DNA of 64,000 bases. Source: Microbacterium ureisolvens. Its GTDB lineage: Bacteria; Actinomycetota; Actinomycetes; Actinomycetales; Microbacteriaceae. Position numbers and translations under genes: made by a program. Below the pieces are notes generated by a model. That model had not been told where the DNA came from. It saw only the letters and a list, made by a program, of their open reading frames with translations, and searched no databases. Positions 8,280 to 17,991 of the stretch are shown here, piece after piece. The stretch spans positions 62,001 to 126,000 of the forward strand of contig NZ_JADIJE010000004.1 in NCBI RefSeq assembly GCF_015278315.1, given 5' to 3'. Position 1 is the stretch's first letter. Each line of letters starts with the position of its first letter.

Positions 8280-8308
8280 TTGCCGCGAGGGGGAGCCTGA
8301 TCTAGCGT
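8280..8308 (+). promoter_or_regulatory. Promoter of the second MerR gene
   Basis: -35 TTGCCG (8280–8285), a 17-nt spacer and -10 TAGCGT (8303–8308). A GGAGGGG ribosome site lies before ATG 8338. Confidence 0.5.
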
Positions 8309-8337
8309 GGAAGTATTCGATCCGGAGGGGGAACGAC

Positions 8338-8880
8338 ATGTCCGGAGACGTAGCTCCTGGCGAGCCGTTCGGTGCTGAACTCCTCTTCACCGACGGGCTC
8401 CCCGCGATGGACGACGAGGTCGGCTACCGCGGTGCCGCCGCGGCCAAGGCGGCCGGCATCACCTACCGTCAGCTCGACTACTGGGCGCGCACCGAGCTCG
8501 TCGAGCCCACGGTCCGCGGCGCGAGCGGTTCGGGCTCGCAGCGCCTGTACGGATTCCGCGACATCCTCGTGCTCAAGCTCGTCAAGCGCCTCCTCGACAC
8601 CGGGATCTCGCTGCAGCAGATCCGCACGGCAGTCGACCAGCTCCGCGCCGCCGGAATCCGCGACCTCGCCGGAACGACCCTCATGAGCGACGGCGCCTCC
8701 GTCTACCTGTGCACCTCCAACGACGAGGTCATCGACCTCGTCAGCCGCGGCCAGGGCGTCTTCGGCATCGCCGTCGGCAAGGTGCTCCGCGAGGTCGAGT
8801 CCGAGCTCCTGGAGTTCGAGGTCGAGAAGCCCGACCCGATGGATGAGCTCGCCGTTCGCCGCGCAGCCCGCTCGGCCTGA
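8338..8880 (+). CDS. MerR-family regulator (Rv1830-like)
   Basis: A 180-residue MerR-type regulator with a winged helix at about 25–95 (ITYRQLDYWARTELVEPT, RLYGFRDILVLKLVKRLLD). The C-terminal part carries SDGASVYLCTSNDEVIDLVSRGQGVF, the layout of mycobacterial Rv1830. In mycobacteria garA–Rv1828–Rv1829–Rv1830 are neighbours; here the DUF151 nuclease gene (Rv1829) is missing between the two MerR genes. ATG 8338 is chosen for its ribosome site. It has its own promoter, so it can be expressed apart from garA–ftsR. Confidence 0.82.
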   Translation: MSGDVAPGEPFGAELLFTDGLPAMDDEVGYRGAAAAKAAGITYRQLDYWARTELVEPTVRGASGSGSQRLYGFRDILVLKLVKRLLDTGISLQQIRTAVDQLRAAGIRDLAGTTLMSDGASVYLCTSNDEVIDLVSRGQGVFGIAVGKVLREVESELLEFEVEKPDPMDELAVRRAARSA

Positions 8881-8907
8881 CCCCCTTCCCGCAACGGGGG
8901 ACCTTTT
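8881..8907 (+). terminator. Intrinsic terminator after the MerR gene
   Basis: A 5-bp GC stem (8881–8885 with 8896–8900) is followed by ACCTTTT. The stem is short but the T run supports it. Confidence 0.5.
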
Positions 8908-8980
8908 CGCGCAACCGGCGGGGGAGTACGCTCGGCGCCGGCCGCTCATCGCGGCTCCTCGCCGAGTGAGCGGAGAGACC

Positions 8981-9553
8981 ATGTTCCGCAGATCCGCCAT
9001 CGCAGCCGCGGCGATCGCCGCACTGACTCTCGCCGGAGCAGCTGCACCCGCCGCAGCCGGCGGCCCGCCGTACGTCGAGAACTGGGTCGACGAGGGCGGT
9101 GGCATCGCGCAGGAGGCCTACGCTCCGTTGTGTGAGGGGACCGTCGATTTCGAGGTGCATTTCTCCTACCGCGACGAAGGTCGCTTCCAGCTCATGGAGC
9201 GGCGCGGAGAGTTGTACGGTCAGAGCACCCACCACGGTGAGTGGACCTGGTGGAACCCCGCCAACGGTGAGTCGCTCGTGGTCCAGGTCAACGGACTCGA
9301 CCGCGACCAGGCCGTGGCGACCAACGAGGACGGCACGGTGAGCCTCATCGCGAAGAGCACGTCGAGCTTCGTCGCGCACACCGCGCACGGCGCCCGGCTC
9401 ATCGGATCCGGGGCGATCTGGGTCGAACTGCACATCGACCTCGGTCCGACCGAGAGTCCCGATGACGACGTCGTGACGGTCGTCGACGTACCGAAGGGAG
9501 TCGGTCCGGAGGGGCAGTCGTTCTGCGAGCTCGTCGCCGACGAGCTCGGCTGA
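8981..9553 (+). CDS. Secreted hypothetical protein
   Basis: A 190-residue protein with a clear Sec signal peptide (MFRRSAIAAAAIAALTLAGAAAPAAAG, cleavage near residue 27). The mature part is small, acidic and probably beta-rich, with two cysteines (APLCEGTVDF and QSFCELV) that could form a disulfide outside the cell. I do not recognise the family. ATG 8981 follows GGAGAGA. It stands alone between a terminator and a converging gene. Confidence 0.75.
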   Translation: MFRRSAIAAAAIAALTLAGAAAPAAAGGPPYVENWVDEGGGIAQEAYAPLCEGTVDFEVHFSYRDEGRFQLMERRGELYGQSTHHGEWTWWNPANGESLVVQVNGLDRDQAVATNEDGTVSLIAKSTSSFVAHTAHGARLIGSGAIWVELHIDLGPTESPDDDVVTVVDVPKGVGPEGQSFCELVADELG

Positions 9554-9559
9554 GCCGCG

Positions 9560-10774
9560 TCATCGCACCGCGGCGGCCGCCTCCTCTGGTCGCCCGGTCT
9601 TCGCAGTGAGCGCCTGACGAAGGTCGGCGATGAGATCGGCGGGATCCTCGAGGCCGATCGACAGGCGCACGAGCGCCTCGGAGGGCTTCGCCTCGGAGGC
9701 GACCGGGCGATGCGTCAGCGCGGCCGGGTGCTGGATCAGGGAGTCGACGCTGCCGAGCGAGACCGCGTGCGTGAAGAGCTGGACCGACGCGGTGAGCGCG
9801 GCCGCGGCGTCGAACCCGCCCGCCAGTTCGATCGCGATCATGGCGCCCGGACCCGTCTGCTGCGTCCCGACGAGGCCGAGCGGATCGCTCTCGGAGAACC
9901 CCGGGAAGTGGACTCGCGCCACTTCGGGGCGGGTGAGCAGCCAGTCGGCGACGACGCGCGCGCCTTCCTGCTGTGCGCGCATGCGCACCGGCAGCGTCGC
10001 CAGCCCGCGATGCAGGAGATAGGCGGCGAGCGGATGCATGATGGCGCCGGTGATCGCGCGGGTGCGGCGCAGCGCCGCGGCCAGTTGCGCGTCGCACGCG
10101 ACGACCCCGCCCACGACGTCGCCGTGGCCGCCGAGATACTTCGTCGCGCTGTGGAGCGAGAGTGCCGCGCCGAGATCGAGCGGATGCTGCAGCACTGGGG
10201 TCGCGAACGTGTTGTCGACGAGCACGGGCACGTCGCCCGCTGCCGCGACGACGGCCGCGATGTCGACGAGCTCGAGCGTCGGATTGGCGGGGGATTCGAG
10301 CACGACCAGTGCCGTGTCGTCGCGCAGGGCCGCGGCGACGCCGTCCGGCGCGCAGAACGTGGTCTCCAGCGCCAGCAGGCCCGAGGCGAGCAGATGATCG
10401 GTACCGCCGTACAGCGGGCGCACGGCGACGATGTGGCGCTTCGCGGACTCGTGCGTCAAGGCCAGCATGACCGCGGTGACTGCGGCCATGCCCGACGAGA
10501 ACGCCACGGCCTCCTCGGCGTGCTCCAGACGCGCGAGCGCCTCTTCGAACCGGGCGACGGTGGGGTTCCACAGGCGCGCGTAGACGTGGGATCCCCCTTC
10601 GAACGGGTGGCCGCCGGTCGCGAGGACCTCGTACGACAGGCCGCCGAGCTCGATGCCGGGCAGCGGATTGGTCGACGAGAGGTCGAGGGGAAGAGCGTGG
10701 ACGCCGAGGCTCGCGAGATCGTCGCGGCCGGCGTGCACGGCAAGGCTGTCAGGGTGCAGCGTCATCGATGCCAT
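9560..10774 (-). CDS. PLP-dependent trans-sulfuration enzyme (cystathionine gamma-synthase/lyase type)
   Basis: A 404-residue Cys/Met-metabolism PLP enzyme. The PLP lysine is in SLHSATKYLGGHGD, and the fold-type I features SSGMAAVTAVML and VLVDNTFATPVLQHP are intact. The C-terminal GSVDSLIQHPA and VRLSIGLEDPADLI match family landmarks. Sequence does not separate cystathionine gamma-synthase, gamma-lyase and methionine gamma-lyase reliably, so the exact reaction is left open. Start ATG 10774 or the second ATG at 10765 are both possible; no good ribosome site decides. It is monocistronic. Confidence 0.88.
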   Translation of the reverse strand: MASMTLHPDSLAVHAGRDDLASLGVHALPLDLSSTNPLPGIELGGLSYEVLATGGHPFEGGSHVYARLWNPTVARFEEALARLEHAEEAVAFSSGMAAVTAVMLALTHESAKRHIVAVRPLYGGTDHLLASGLLALETTFCAPDGVAAALRDDTALVVLESPANPTLELVDIAAVVAAAGDVPVLVDNTFATPVLQHPLDLGAALSLHSATKYLGGHGDVVGGVVACDAQLAAALRRTRAITGAIMHPLAAYLLHRGLATLPVRMRAQQEGARVVADWLLTRPEVARVHFPGFSESDPLGLVGTQQTGPGAMIAIELAGGFDAAAALTASVQLFTHAVSLGSVDSLIQHPAALTHRPVASEAKPSEALVRLSIGLEDPADLIADLRQALTAKTGRPEEAAAAVR

Positions 10775-10877
10775 GGCGATATGGTCAGTGACAACGGCGC
10801 GAAACTCAAATCACGCTCACGGAGCCGAGCATAAAGTGCGCAATGTGATCATCGAGTGAGCAGAGTGGTCACCCGCG

Positions 10878-10902
10878 CGGATGCCGCCGGGCGCGGCATC
10901 CG
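10878..10902 (-). terminator. Terminator after parA
   Basis: A perfect 10-bp stem (10878–10887 with 10893–10902) and a 5-nt loop, made of an inverted CGGATGCC/GGCATCCG pair, 7 nt after the parA stop. Confidence 0.75.
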
Positions 10903-10908
10903 TCATCG

Positions 10909-11718
10909 TCAGGAACGCGTGTCTTCGGGGACCGGGATGCGGCCGGTGCGCATGATGCGGTCCAGCAGCGAGTCGAAGTCGGCCGCGAGCTCCTGTGCCG
11001 AGTCGCCGGGCCAGATGTGCAGCGGCTTCGCGGCGCCCTGCGCCTGCTGGAGCGACGTGCGCTCGGGAAGCTGGGGCGAGAGCACGAGCGGGCCGAACAT
11101 GTCGCGCAGCTCCTTGATGCGGAACTGGTGCTCGATCGACTGCGGGCGGACGCGGTTGACCACGATCCCGAGTGGCTGGAGGCGGGGCGAGAGGCCGCGG
11201 CGGATCTCTTCGATCGCGCGCAGCGCGCGGTCGGCGGCGGCCACGGAGAAGAGCCCGGGCTCGGTCACGACGATGACGCGGTCGGAGGCTGCCCAGGCAG
11301 TGCGCGTGAGCGCGTTGAGCGAGGGGGCGCAGTCGATGAGGACGAGGTCGTAGTCGGCCTCGATGGTGGCCAGTGCCTCCTCGAGCTTCCAGACGTCGCG
11401 CACGCTCGGGTGGGGGCCGTCGAAGTTGATGGCCGACGGGCTGCCGATCATGACGTCGATCGTGCCCGGGTGCACCTTCGCCCAGCCGCTGGAGGTGATG
11501 GCCTGACGGACCGTCTTCTCCTTCGGATTGGCCAGGACATCGGCGACATTGAGCCTGCCGGCCACTTGGATGTCCATGCCCGTCGAGACGTCGGACTGCG
11601 GGTCGAGGTCGACGACGAGCGTGCGAACACCGCGGGCGAAGGCCGCCGACGCGAGTCCGAGAGTCACGGTCGTCTTGCCGACGCCACCCTTGAGCGAGCT
11701 GACGGATAGGACGTGCAC
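10909..11718 (-). CDS. Orphan ParA-family ATPase
   Basis: A 269-residue ParA/Soj-type ATPase. The deviant Walker A is KGGVGKTT (about residues 10–17), the Walker A' aspartate is in VVDLDPQSDVSTG and Walker B is LVLIDCAPS. There is no parB or parS partner next to it, so this is probably not the main segregation ParA; similar orphans position cargo such as wall or division proteins. GTG 11718 lies 8 nt after a TAACGT -10 box, so a leaderless transcript is likely. It is divergent from pyc. Confidence 0.88.
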   Translation of the reverse strand: MHVLSVSSLKGGVGKTTVTLGLASAAFARGVRTLVVDLDPQSDVSTGMDIQVAGRLNVADVLANPKEKTVRQAITSSGWAKVHPGTIDVMIGSPSAINFDGPHPSVRDVWKLEEALATIEADYDLVLIDCAPSLNALTRTAWAASDRVIVVTEPGLFSVAAADRALRAIEEIRRGLSPRLQPLGIVVNRVRPQSIEHQFRIKELRDMFGPLVLSPQLPERTSLQQAQGAAKPLHIWPGDSAQELAADFDSLLDRIMRTGRIPVPEDTRS

Positions 11719-11726
11719 AAGCCACC

Positions 11727-11732
11727 ACGTTA
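11727..11732 (-). promoter_or_regulatory. -10 box of the orphan parA
   Basis: TAACGT on the minus strand, 8 nt before GTG 11718. Confidence 0.45.
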
Positions 11733-11740
11733 CCGTCCCC

Positions 11741-11746
11741 TAGGCT
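11741..11746 (+). promoter_or_regulatory. -10 box of pyc
   Basis: TAGGCT is followed by a leader of about 38 nt with a GGAGG ribosome site before ATG 11791. Confidence 0.45.
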
Positions 11747-11790
11747 GAGAGCACACTCAGCCCCGTCCGCACCGCCGCCCCGGAGGTCGT

Positions 11791-14700
11791 ATGTTTACGA
11801 AGATTCTCGTTGCAAACCGTGGTGAGATCGCCATCCGAGCCTTCCGGGCCGCATACGAACTCGGGGCGCGCACCGTCGCGGTGTTCCCGTTCGAGGACCG
11901 TGGCTCCCTGCACCGCCAGAAGGCTGACGAGTCCTACGAGATCGGCGAGAAGGGGCATCCCGTCCGCGCCTACCTCGACGTCGACGAGATCATCCGCGTC
12001 GCCAAGGAAGCGGGCGCCGACGCGATCTACCCGGGCTACGGCTTCCTCTCGGAGAACCCCGAGCTCGCAGAGAAGGCCGCGGCGAACGGCATCGCCTTCA
12101 TCGGACCGCCGGCGAAGGTGCTCGAGATGGCCGGCAACAAGGTCACCGCCAAGCAGCACGCGGTCGCCGCAGGCGTGCCGGTGCTGCGCTCGACCGAAGC
12201 GTCCGACGACGTCGACGAGCTGCTCGGCCAGGCCGACGAGATCGGCTTCCCGATCTTCGTGAAGGCCGTCGCCGGCGGAGGCGGACGAGGGATGCGGCGC
12301 GTCGAGCGCCGTGAGGAGCTCGCGCCCGCGCTGTCCGAGGCCATGCGAGAGGCGGGCAGCGCCTTCGGCGATGCGCGCGTGTTCCTGGAGCAGGCGGTGC
12401 AGCGTCCACGCCACGTCGAGGTGCAGATCCTCGCCGACGGCACGGGAGAGACCGTTCACCTCTTCGAGCGCGACTGCTCGGTGCAGCGCCGTCACCAGAA
12501 GGTGATCGAGATCGCCCCGGCCCCCAACCTCGACCCGGAGGTGCGGGACGCCCTGCACGGCTACGCCGTCGCCTTCGCGCGCTCCATCGGCTACGAGAAC
12601 GCCGGGACTGTTGAGTTCCTGCTCGAGACCGCCGGCCCGCGCACCGGCGAGGTCGTGTTCATCGAGATGAACCCGCGCATCCAGGTCGAGCACACCGTCA
12701 CCGAGGAGGTGACGGACGTCGACCTCGTGCAGTCGCAGATGCGCATCGCCGCGGGGCAGACGCTCGCCGATCTCGGCCTCACCCAGGACCAGATCCAGCT
12801 GCGGGGTGCCGCGCTGCAGTGCCGCATCACGACGGAGGATCCGTCGCAGGGGTTCCGTCCCGACACCGGGCGCATCACGACCTACCGCTCGCCGGGCGGT
12901 GCCGGCATCCGCCTGGACGGCGGCACGACCGCGGCAGGCTCGCAGATCAGTCCGCACTTCGACTCGATGCTCGCGAAGCTCACGTGCCGAGGTCGCGACT
13001 TCCCGGCCGCCGTCGCCCGTGCGCGGCGCGCGCTGGCGGAGTTCCGCATCCGCGGCGTCGCCACCAACATCCCGTTCCTGCGCGCGGTGCTCGACGACCC
13101 GGCATTCGTCGCGGGCGACGTGAGCACGTCGTTCATCGACGAGCGCCCGCAGCTGCTCACGAGCAATCCCTCGCGCGACCGCGCGACGAAGCTGCTCGCC
13201 TGGCTCGGCGACGTCACGGTCAACCGTCCCTACGGCGAGAAGCCGCTGGCCGTCTCGCCGGGCAGCAAGCTGCCCGAGATCGACCTGGCGGTCGCGCCGC
13301 CGGCGGGCACGCTCGACCGGCTGCGCGAGCTGGGCCCCGAGGGCTTCGCCCGCGCGCTGCGCGAGCAGAGCGCCCTGGCCGTCACCGAGACCACCTTCCG
13401 CGACGCCCACCAGTCGCTCCTGGCGACGCGCGTCCGCACGCGCGACCTCGTGCGGGTCGGTCCGCACGTGTCGCGCATGACGCCGCAGCTGCTCTCGGTG
13501 GAGGCCTGGGGCGGCGCCACCTACGACGTGGCCCTCCGCTTCCTCGCCGAAGACCCGTGGGAGCGGCTCGAAGCGCTGCGCGAGGCGATGCCGAATATCC
13601 CGATCCAGATGCTCCTGCGCGGTCGCAACACCGTCGGCTACACGCCGCGTCCCGTCGAGGTGACCGACGCGTTCGTGCGCGAGGCCGCCGCGACCGGCGT
13701 CGACATCTTCCGGATCTTCGACGCGCTGAACGACGTCTCGCAGATGCGACCGGCGATCGACGCGGTGCGCTCCACCGGCACGGCGATCGCCGAGGTGGCG
13801 CTCTGCTACACCTCCGACCTCCTCGACCCGTCGGAGCGGCTGTACACGCTCGACTACTACCTGCGCTTCGCGGAGCAGATCGTCGAGTCGGGGGCGCACA
13901 TCCTCGCCATCAAAGACATGGCGGGCCTCGTGCGCCCGGCGGCCGCGGCCAAGCTCGTCACGGCGCTGCGCGAGAACTTCGACCTGCCGGTGCACCTGCA
14001 CACGCACGACACCGCGGGCGGCCAGCTCGCCACGCTCCTGGCGGCCAGTGCCGCAGGAGTGGATGCGGTGGATGCCGCGGCCGCACCCATGTCGGGAACC
14101 ACGAGCCAGCCGTCGCTCTCGGCGCTCGTGGCCGCGCTCGCGCACACCGACCGCGACACGGGCCTGAGCCTCCAGGCCGTGAGCGACCTCGAGCCGTACT
14201 GGGAGGGCGTGCGCCACCTGTACCGCCCGTTCGAGTCCGGTCTGGACTCGCCGACCGGGCGCGTGTACCACCACGAGATCCCGGGCGGCCAGCTCTCCAA
14301 CCTGCGCCAGCAGGCGATCGCGCTGGGTCTGGCCGACGACTTCGAGCTGATCGAGGACATGTACGCCGCGGCGGACCGCATCCTCGGCCGCATCCCCAAG
14401 GTCACGCCGTCGTCCAAGGTCGTCGGCGACCTCGCGCTCGCGCTCGTGGCGGTGCGCGCCGATCCGGCCGACTTCGAGGCCAACCCGCAGAACTACGACA
14501 TCCCCGACTCGGTCGTCGGCTTCATGGCGGGCGAGCTCGGTGACCTGCCGGGCGGATGGCCCGAGCCCTTCCGCACGAAGGTGCTGGCGGGCCGCACGAT
14601 CTCGATCGACATCCCGCCCCTCACCGCCGACGAGCAGGAGGGCCTCGCCGGCGACGCCGCGACGCGCCGACGCACCCTGAACCGCCTGCTCTTCCCCGGT

Positions 14701-15198
14701 CCCGCCCGCGAGTTCGAGAAGAACCGCGAGACGTACGGCGACCTGGCCGCCCTCGGCACGCCGGACTACCTCTACGGCCTCAAGCCGGGGGAGGAGCACG
14801 TCGCCGAGATCGACCCGGGCGTACAACTGTATGTGGGACTCGAGGCGATCGGCGAGGCCGACGCCAAGGGCATCCGCACCGTGATGACGACCTTGAACGG
14901 CCAGCTCCGGCCGGTCTTCGTGCGTGACCGCAGCATCAAGGTCGAGACGCGCCAGGCCGAGAAGGCCGACACGTCCAAGCCGGGTCAGGTGGCCGCGCCG
15001 TTCTCGGGAGTGGTCACCCTCAAGGCGAACGTGGGCGACACCGTCGCGGCGGGCCAGCCGGTCGCGTCGATAGAGGCCATGAAGATGGAGGCGGCGATCA
15101 CCGCTCCCGTGGACGGCGTCGTCGAGCGGCTCGCGATCGCCGAGACCGCCCAGGTCGACGCCGGCGACCTTTTGGTCGTCATCCGTCCCGCCCAGTAG
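11791..15198 (+). CDS. pyc: Pyruvate carboxylase
   Basis: A 1135-residue biotin enzyme that makes oxaloacetate from pyruvate, bicarbonate and ATP to refill the TCA cycle. Biotin carboxylase occupies about 1–450 (GGGGRGMRRV ATP loop, EMNPRIQVEHTVTEE). The carboxyltransferase barrel starts near 531 (ETTFRDAHQSLLATRVRT). The PYC/OADA domain lies at about 820–1020. The C-terminal biotinyl domain carries EAMKME with the biotinylated Lys1098. Length is standard for the single-chain form. A GGAGG ribosome site fixes the ATG. The TAG stop is also the start of the -10 box of the next gene. Confidence 0.97.
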   Translation: MFTKILVANRGEIAIRAFRAAYELGARTVAVFPFEDRGSLHRQKADESYEIGEKGHPVRAYLDVDEIIRVAKEAGADAIYPGYGFLSENPELAEKAAANGIAFIGPPAKVLEMAGNKVTAKQHAVAAGVPVLRSTEASDDVDELLGQADEIGFPIFVKAVAGGGGRGMRRVERREELAPALSEAMREAGSAFGDARVFLEQAVQRPRHVEVQILADGTGETVHLFERDCSVQRRHQKVIEIAPAPNLDPEVRDALHGYAVAFARSIGYENAGTVEFLLETAGPRTGEVVFIEMNPRIQVEHTVTEEVTDVDLVQSQMRIAAGQTLADLGLTQDQIQLRGAALQCRITTEDPSQGFRPDTGRITTYRSPGGAGIRLDGGTTAAGSQISPHFDSMLAKLTCRGRDFPAAVARARRALAEFRIRGVATNIPFLRAVLDDPAFVAGDVSTSFIDERPQLLTSNPSRDRATKLLAWLGDVTVNRPYGEKPLAVSPGSKLPEIDLAVAPPAGTLDRLRELGPEGFARALREQSALAVTETTFRDAHQSLLATRVRTRDLVRVGPHVSRMTPQLLSVEAWGGATYDVALRFLAEDPWERLEALREAMPNIPIQMLLRGRNTVGYTPRPVEVTDAFVREAAATGVDIFRIFDALNDVSQMRPAIDAVRSTGTAIAEVALCYTSDLLDPSERLYTLDYYLRFAEQIVESGAHILAIKDMAGLVRPAAAAKLVTALRENFDLPVHLHTHDTAGGQLATLLAASAAGVDAVDAAAAPMSGTTSQPSLSALVAALAHTDRDTGLSLQAVSDLEPYWEGVRHLYRPFESGLDSPTGRVYHHEIPGGQLSNLRQQAIALGLADDFELIEDMYAAADRILGRIPKVTPSSKVVGDLALALVAVRADPADFEANPQNYDIPDSVVGFMAGELGDLPGGWPEPFRTKVLAGRTISIDIPPLTADEQEGLAGDAATRRRTLNRLLFPGPAREFEKNRETYGDLAALGTPDYLYGLKPGEEHVAEIDPGVQLYVGLEAIGEADAKGIRTVMTTLNGQLRPVFVRDRSIKVETRQAEKADTSKPGQVAAPFSGVVTLKANVGDTVAAGQPVASIEAMKMEAAITAPVDGVVERLAIAETAQVDAGDLLVVIRPAQ

Positions 15199-15201
15199 CC
15201 T
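15196..15201 (+). promoter_or_regulatory. -10 box of the MinD-like gene, fused to the pyc stop codon
   Basis: TAGCCT, where TAG is the pyc stop codon. The leader is about 45 nt and carries AGGAG before GTG 15254. Confidence 0.45.
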
Positions 15202-15253
15202 GGAGGGTGGCAACCGCCCGAACACGCCGCCTTCTGCCCAGGAGAACTCCGTA

Positions 15254-17404
15254 GTGACGCCCGATCGCAACGAACACACGCCCGACGAGCCCGAGAACGG
15301 CGTGCTCTCCGAGACGGGGAGCATCGACACGACCGGCTTCGGACTTCTGGGCGGTGCGACGGCGCAGGTGAACGTCGAGCTGCCGACCGAATCCGAGGAC
15401 GACCTCGCCGACGACGACGTGATCGACGACGAGGTTCCGTTCATCGTCGAGATCCCGGCCGACGCGGACCTGCCGGTCATCGAGGCCGGCAGGGTGTCGG
15501 AGTTCGCGGAGTTCAGCACCGAGACGACCGAGGCCGAGATCATCGACCCGTCCGGCGAGCTCGAGGAGTGGACGGTCGAGGGTGAGGGCTTCGCGCCGGC
15601 GCCCGCGATCGAGGACATCGCCGATGCGGAGGTCGTGGCCGACGACACGTCGGCCGACGACACGTCGGCGCACGACGTGGTGGACGACGTCGTCGTCATG
15701 GAGTCCGCGGTCCCTGCTGACGTGGCGGACGCCGGCGTCGACGACGCGGCGGCCGCTGAGGCCGACGAGGTCGCGCACGATGCGGAAGCCGATGCGCCGG
15801 GAGCCGTCGAATCCGAGCCCGCACTCGAGGATGTCGAATCAGAGGCCGCGTGGGAGGCCGAGTCCGACTCGCGCGCCCAACCGGCGTCCGAGCAGGAGTT
15901 CGTCGCCCCGGACCAGCCCGGGTTCGCCGAAGAGCCCATGGAGAGCGCCGACGCTGTGCTTCCGGCCGCGGAGGAGCCCGTCGACGAGTTCGCCGTCGTC
16001 GACTTCGATGCGGAGGAGTTCGAGGACGCCGACTTCGACGCCGAATTCGATCCGGCCGAGTTCGACCTCGTCCTCGAGGAGGACGGCGTCGAGGCCGCCC
16101 TGGCGGAGAACGCCGCGACAAGAGACGATGTCATCGCGAACGACGACACCGCGGAGGAGCCCATGAGCGCGAAGACCCCGGCCCCTGAGGGGAGCGAGGC
16201 GAAGGGGAAGGATGCCGCCGCCGCGGCTCCCTCCGCGCCGAAGACTCCGCCCGCAGCCCCGGCGATGCCGGCCGCAGCGGCCGCCGCGGCGAAGGCGACG
16301 ACCGGCTCGACGCCCACCACGCGCCGCGAGGCGAACCACACCGGCGCGCACCCGGTCGCCGACCGTCCGGTTGAGCGCACCGCGGTGGAGCGCACCTCGT
16401 TCCCGCGCGGCGACGTGGCACTCGCTTCGAAGCGGCTCGGAGAGTTCGAAGCCGACCGCGAGACGGCCGATCTGCTGACGGCCGATCGCCTGCTGGACCC
16501 GCACCAGGTCGTGCGGCCCGAGCCCGAGGGCGCGTGGCAGCACTTCGTGTACTCCATCTCGGGCCGGCGCATCAACCTCGGCGACAGCAAGCGTGCGAAG
16601 GCCCGCAAGGAGCTCGATCGCCGGATCGCCGCTCCGCTCGTCGGCGGAGCCCGCTTCGTGCCGGTGCTCTCGCGCAAGGGCGGCGTGGGCAAGACGACCG
16701 TGACGACGCTGCTCGGCATGGCTCTGGCCGACGCGCGCGACGACCGCGTCATCGCCGTCGACGCCAACCCCGACCGGGGCACGCTGGCCGAGCGCATCTC
16801 CCGCGAGAGCGCGCGCACCGTGCGGGATCTCGTGCGCATCAGCGGCGACGTCGTCGGGTTCAACGACCTGTCGAACATCGTCGCGCGTGACGAGACGCGC
16901 CTGGACGTCGTCGCGTCCGACTCCGACCCGCGTGTCTCGGAGGCGTTCAACGACGCGGACTACCGCGATGTCGCCGCGCTGGCGGCCCACTACTACTCGA
17001 TCGTGCTCACCGACACGGGCACGGGCATCGTCCACTCGGTCATGGAGGCGACGCTCGATCTCGCCGACCAGCTGGTCGTCGTCGCGGGCCTGAGCGTCGA
17101 TGAGGCGCGCCTCGCGTCCGAGACGCTGACGTGGCTCGAGACCAACGGCTACGCCGAGAAGGTGCGCAACGCCGTCGTGGTGCTCAACAACGCGCGGCCG
17201 GGGCATCCGCTCGTCCAGCTCGACGAGCTCGAATCGCACTTCCGCACCCGCGTGCGCGCCGTCGTGCGCGTGCCGTACGACCCGCACATCGCGGCGGGCA
17301 GCGCGATCGCGTTCCGCGAGCTGCAGCCGGCGACCCGCCAGGCCGCGCGGGAGCTTGCGGCGATCGTGGTCGAGGGCCTGCGTTCGCTGGCTTCGGCGGC
17401 CTGA
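15254..17404 (+). CDS. Large MinD/ParA-like ATPase with acidic disordered N-terminus
   Basis: A 716-residue protein. Residues 1 to about 300 are very acidic and low in complexity (for example [13 protein letters not shown]), followed by an Ala/Pro-rich linker. A short conserved part ([19 protein letters not shown], about 430–450) comes next, then a MinD/ParA ATPase with Walker A KGGVGKTT at about 474–481 and the aspartate in [12 protein letters not shown]. The layout resembles EspI-like ATPases of type VII secretion loci, but no secretion genes are near. It may be a membrane- or pole-associated positioning ATPase. The def gene follows after 1 nt, so the two are co-transcribed. Confidence 0.8.
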   Translation: MTPDRNEHTPDEPENGVLSETGSIDTTGFGLLGGATAQVNVELPTESEDDLADDDVIDDEVPFIVEIPADADLPVIEAGRVSEFAEFSTETTEAEIIDPSGELEEWTVEGEGFAPAPAIEDIADAEVVADDTSADDTSAHDVVDDVVVMESAVPADVADAGVDDAAAAEADEVAHDAEADAPGAVESEPALEDVESEAAWEAESDSRAQPASEQEFVAPDQPGFAEEPMESADAVLPAAEEPVDEFAVVDFDAEEFEDADFDAEFDPAEFDLVLEEDGVEAALAENAATRDDVIANDDTAEEPMSAKTPAPEGSEAKGKDAAAAAPSAPKTPPAAPAMPAAAAAAAKATTGSTPTTRREANHTGAHPVADRPVERTAVERTSFPRGDVALASKRLGEFEADRETADLLTADRLLDPHQVVRPEPEGAWQHFVYSISGRRINLGDSKRAKARKELDRRIAAPLVGGARFVPVLSRKGGVGKTTVTTLLGMALADARDDRVIAVDANPDRGTLAERISRESARTVRDLVRISGDVVGFNDLSNIVARDETRLDVVASDSDPRVSEAFNDADYRDVAALAAHYYSIVLTDTGTGIVHSVMEATLDLADQLVVVAGLSVDEARLASETLTWLETNGYAEKVRNAVVVLNNARPGHPLVQLDELESHFRTRVRAVVRVPYDPHIAAGSAIAFRELQPATRQAARELAAIVVEGLRSLASAA

Positions 17405-17405
17405 G

Positions 17406-17897
17406 GTGGCCGTCCGTCCCATCCGTGTCTTCGGCGACCCCGTCCTGAAGTCCGTCAGCGCCCCTGTCGAGCAGGTCGACGACGGCGTCCGCGCCCTCGT
17501 CCGCGACCTGCTCGACACCGTCGAGCTGCCCGGCCGCGCCGGAGTCGCCGCGCCCCAGATCGGCGTGGGCCTGCGGGCGTTCAGCTACAACATCGACGGC
17601 GACATCGGGTACGTCCTCAACCCCGTCCTGGTGGAGGTGTCGGGCGAGCCCGAGCCCATCGGCGAGGGCTGCCTCTCGGTGCCCGGACTGTGGCACGACA
17701 CGGTGCGCTACCCGTGGGCCAAGGTCACGGGGACCGACCTCGACGGCAACGAAATCGTGCTCGAGGGGGAGGGGCTCCTCGCACAGGCCCTCCAGCACGA
17801 GACCGACCACCTCGACGGCAAGCTGTATCTCGAGCGGCTCACGCCCGAGGCGCGCCGTGTGGCGATGCGCGAGATCCGCGAGTCCGACTGGTTCTGA
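17406..17897 (+). CDS. def: Peptide deformylase
   Basis: A 163-residue metal enzyme that removes the formyl group from the N-terminal methionine of new proteins. All three motifs are present: [18 protein letters not shown] (metal-binding Cys) and QHETDHLDG (HExxH with two metal-binding His and the catalytic Glu). GTG 17406 starts one base after the stop of the MinD-like gene, which indicates translational coupling. A strong terminator follows. Confidence 0.95.
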   Translation: MAVRPIRVFGDPVLKSVSAPVEQVDDGVRALVRDLLDTVELPGRAGVAAPQIGVGLRAFSYNIDGDIGYVLNPVLVEVSGEPEPIGEGCLSVPGLWHDTVRYPWAKVTGTDLDGNEIVLEGEGLLAQALQHETDHLDGKLYLERLTPEARRVAMREIRESDWF

Positions 17898-17948
17898 CGA
17901 CGCCGGTCGTCGACCGGGCGAAGCGAGATCTCCCCACGAGACGCAGAA

Positions 17949-17977
17949 AGCGGATGCCGGAACCCCCGGCATCCGCT
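17949..17977. terminator. Bidirectional terminator between def and fadD
   Basis: A perfect 12-bp stem (17949–17960 with 17966–17977) and a 5-nt loop between converging genes. The arms contain the inverted octamer CGGATGCC/GGCATCCG. Confidence 0.85.
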
Positions 17978-17991
17978 CTCTGCTGTGCGGG

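Noticed and set aside
11740..16950. A 1736-codon open frame on the minus strand opposite pyc and the MinD-like gene
   Set aside because: It is a shadow frame of high-GC coding DNA. The plus-strand genes have full family motifs, while this frame is compositionally biased and matches nothing I recognise.
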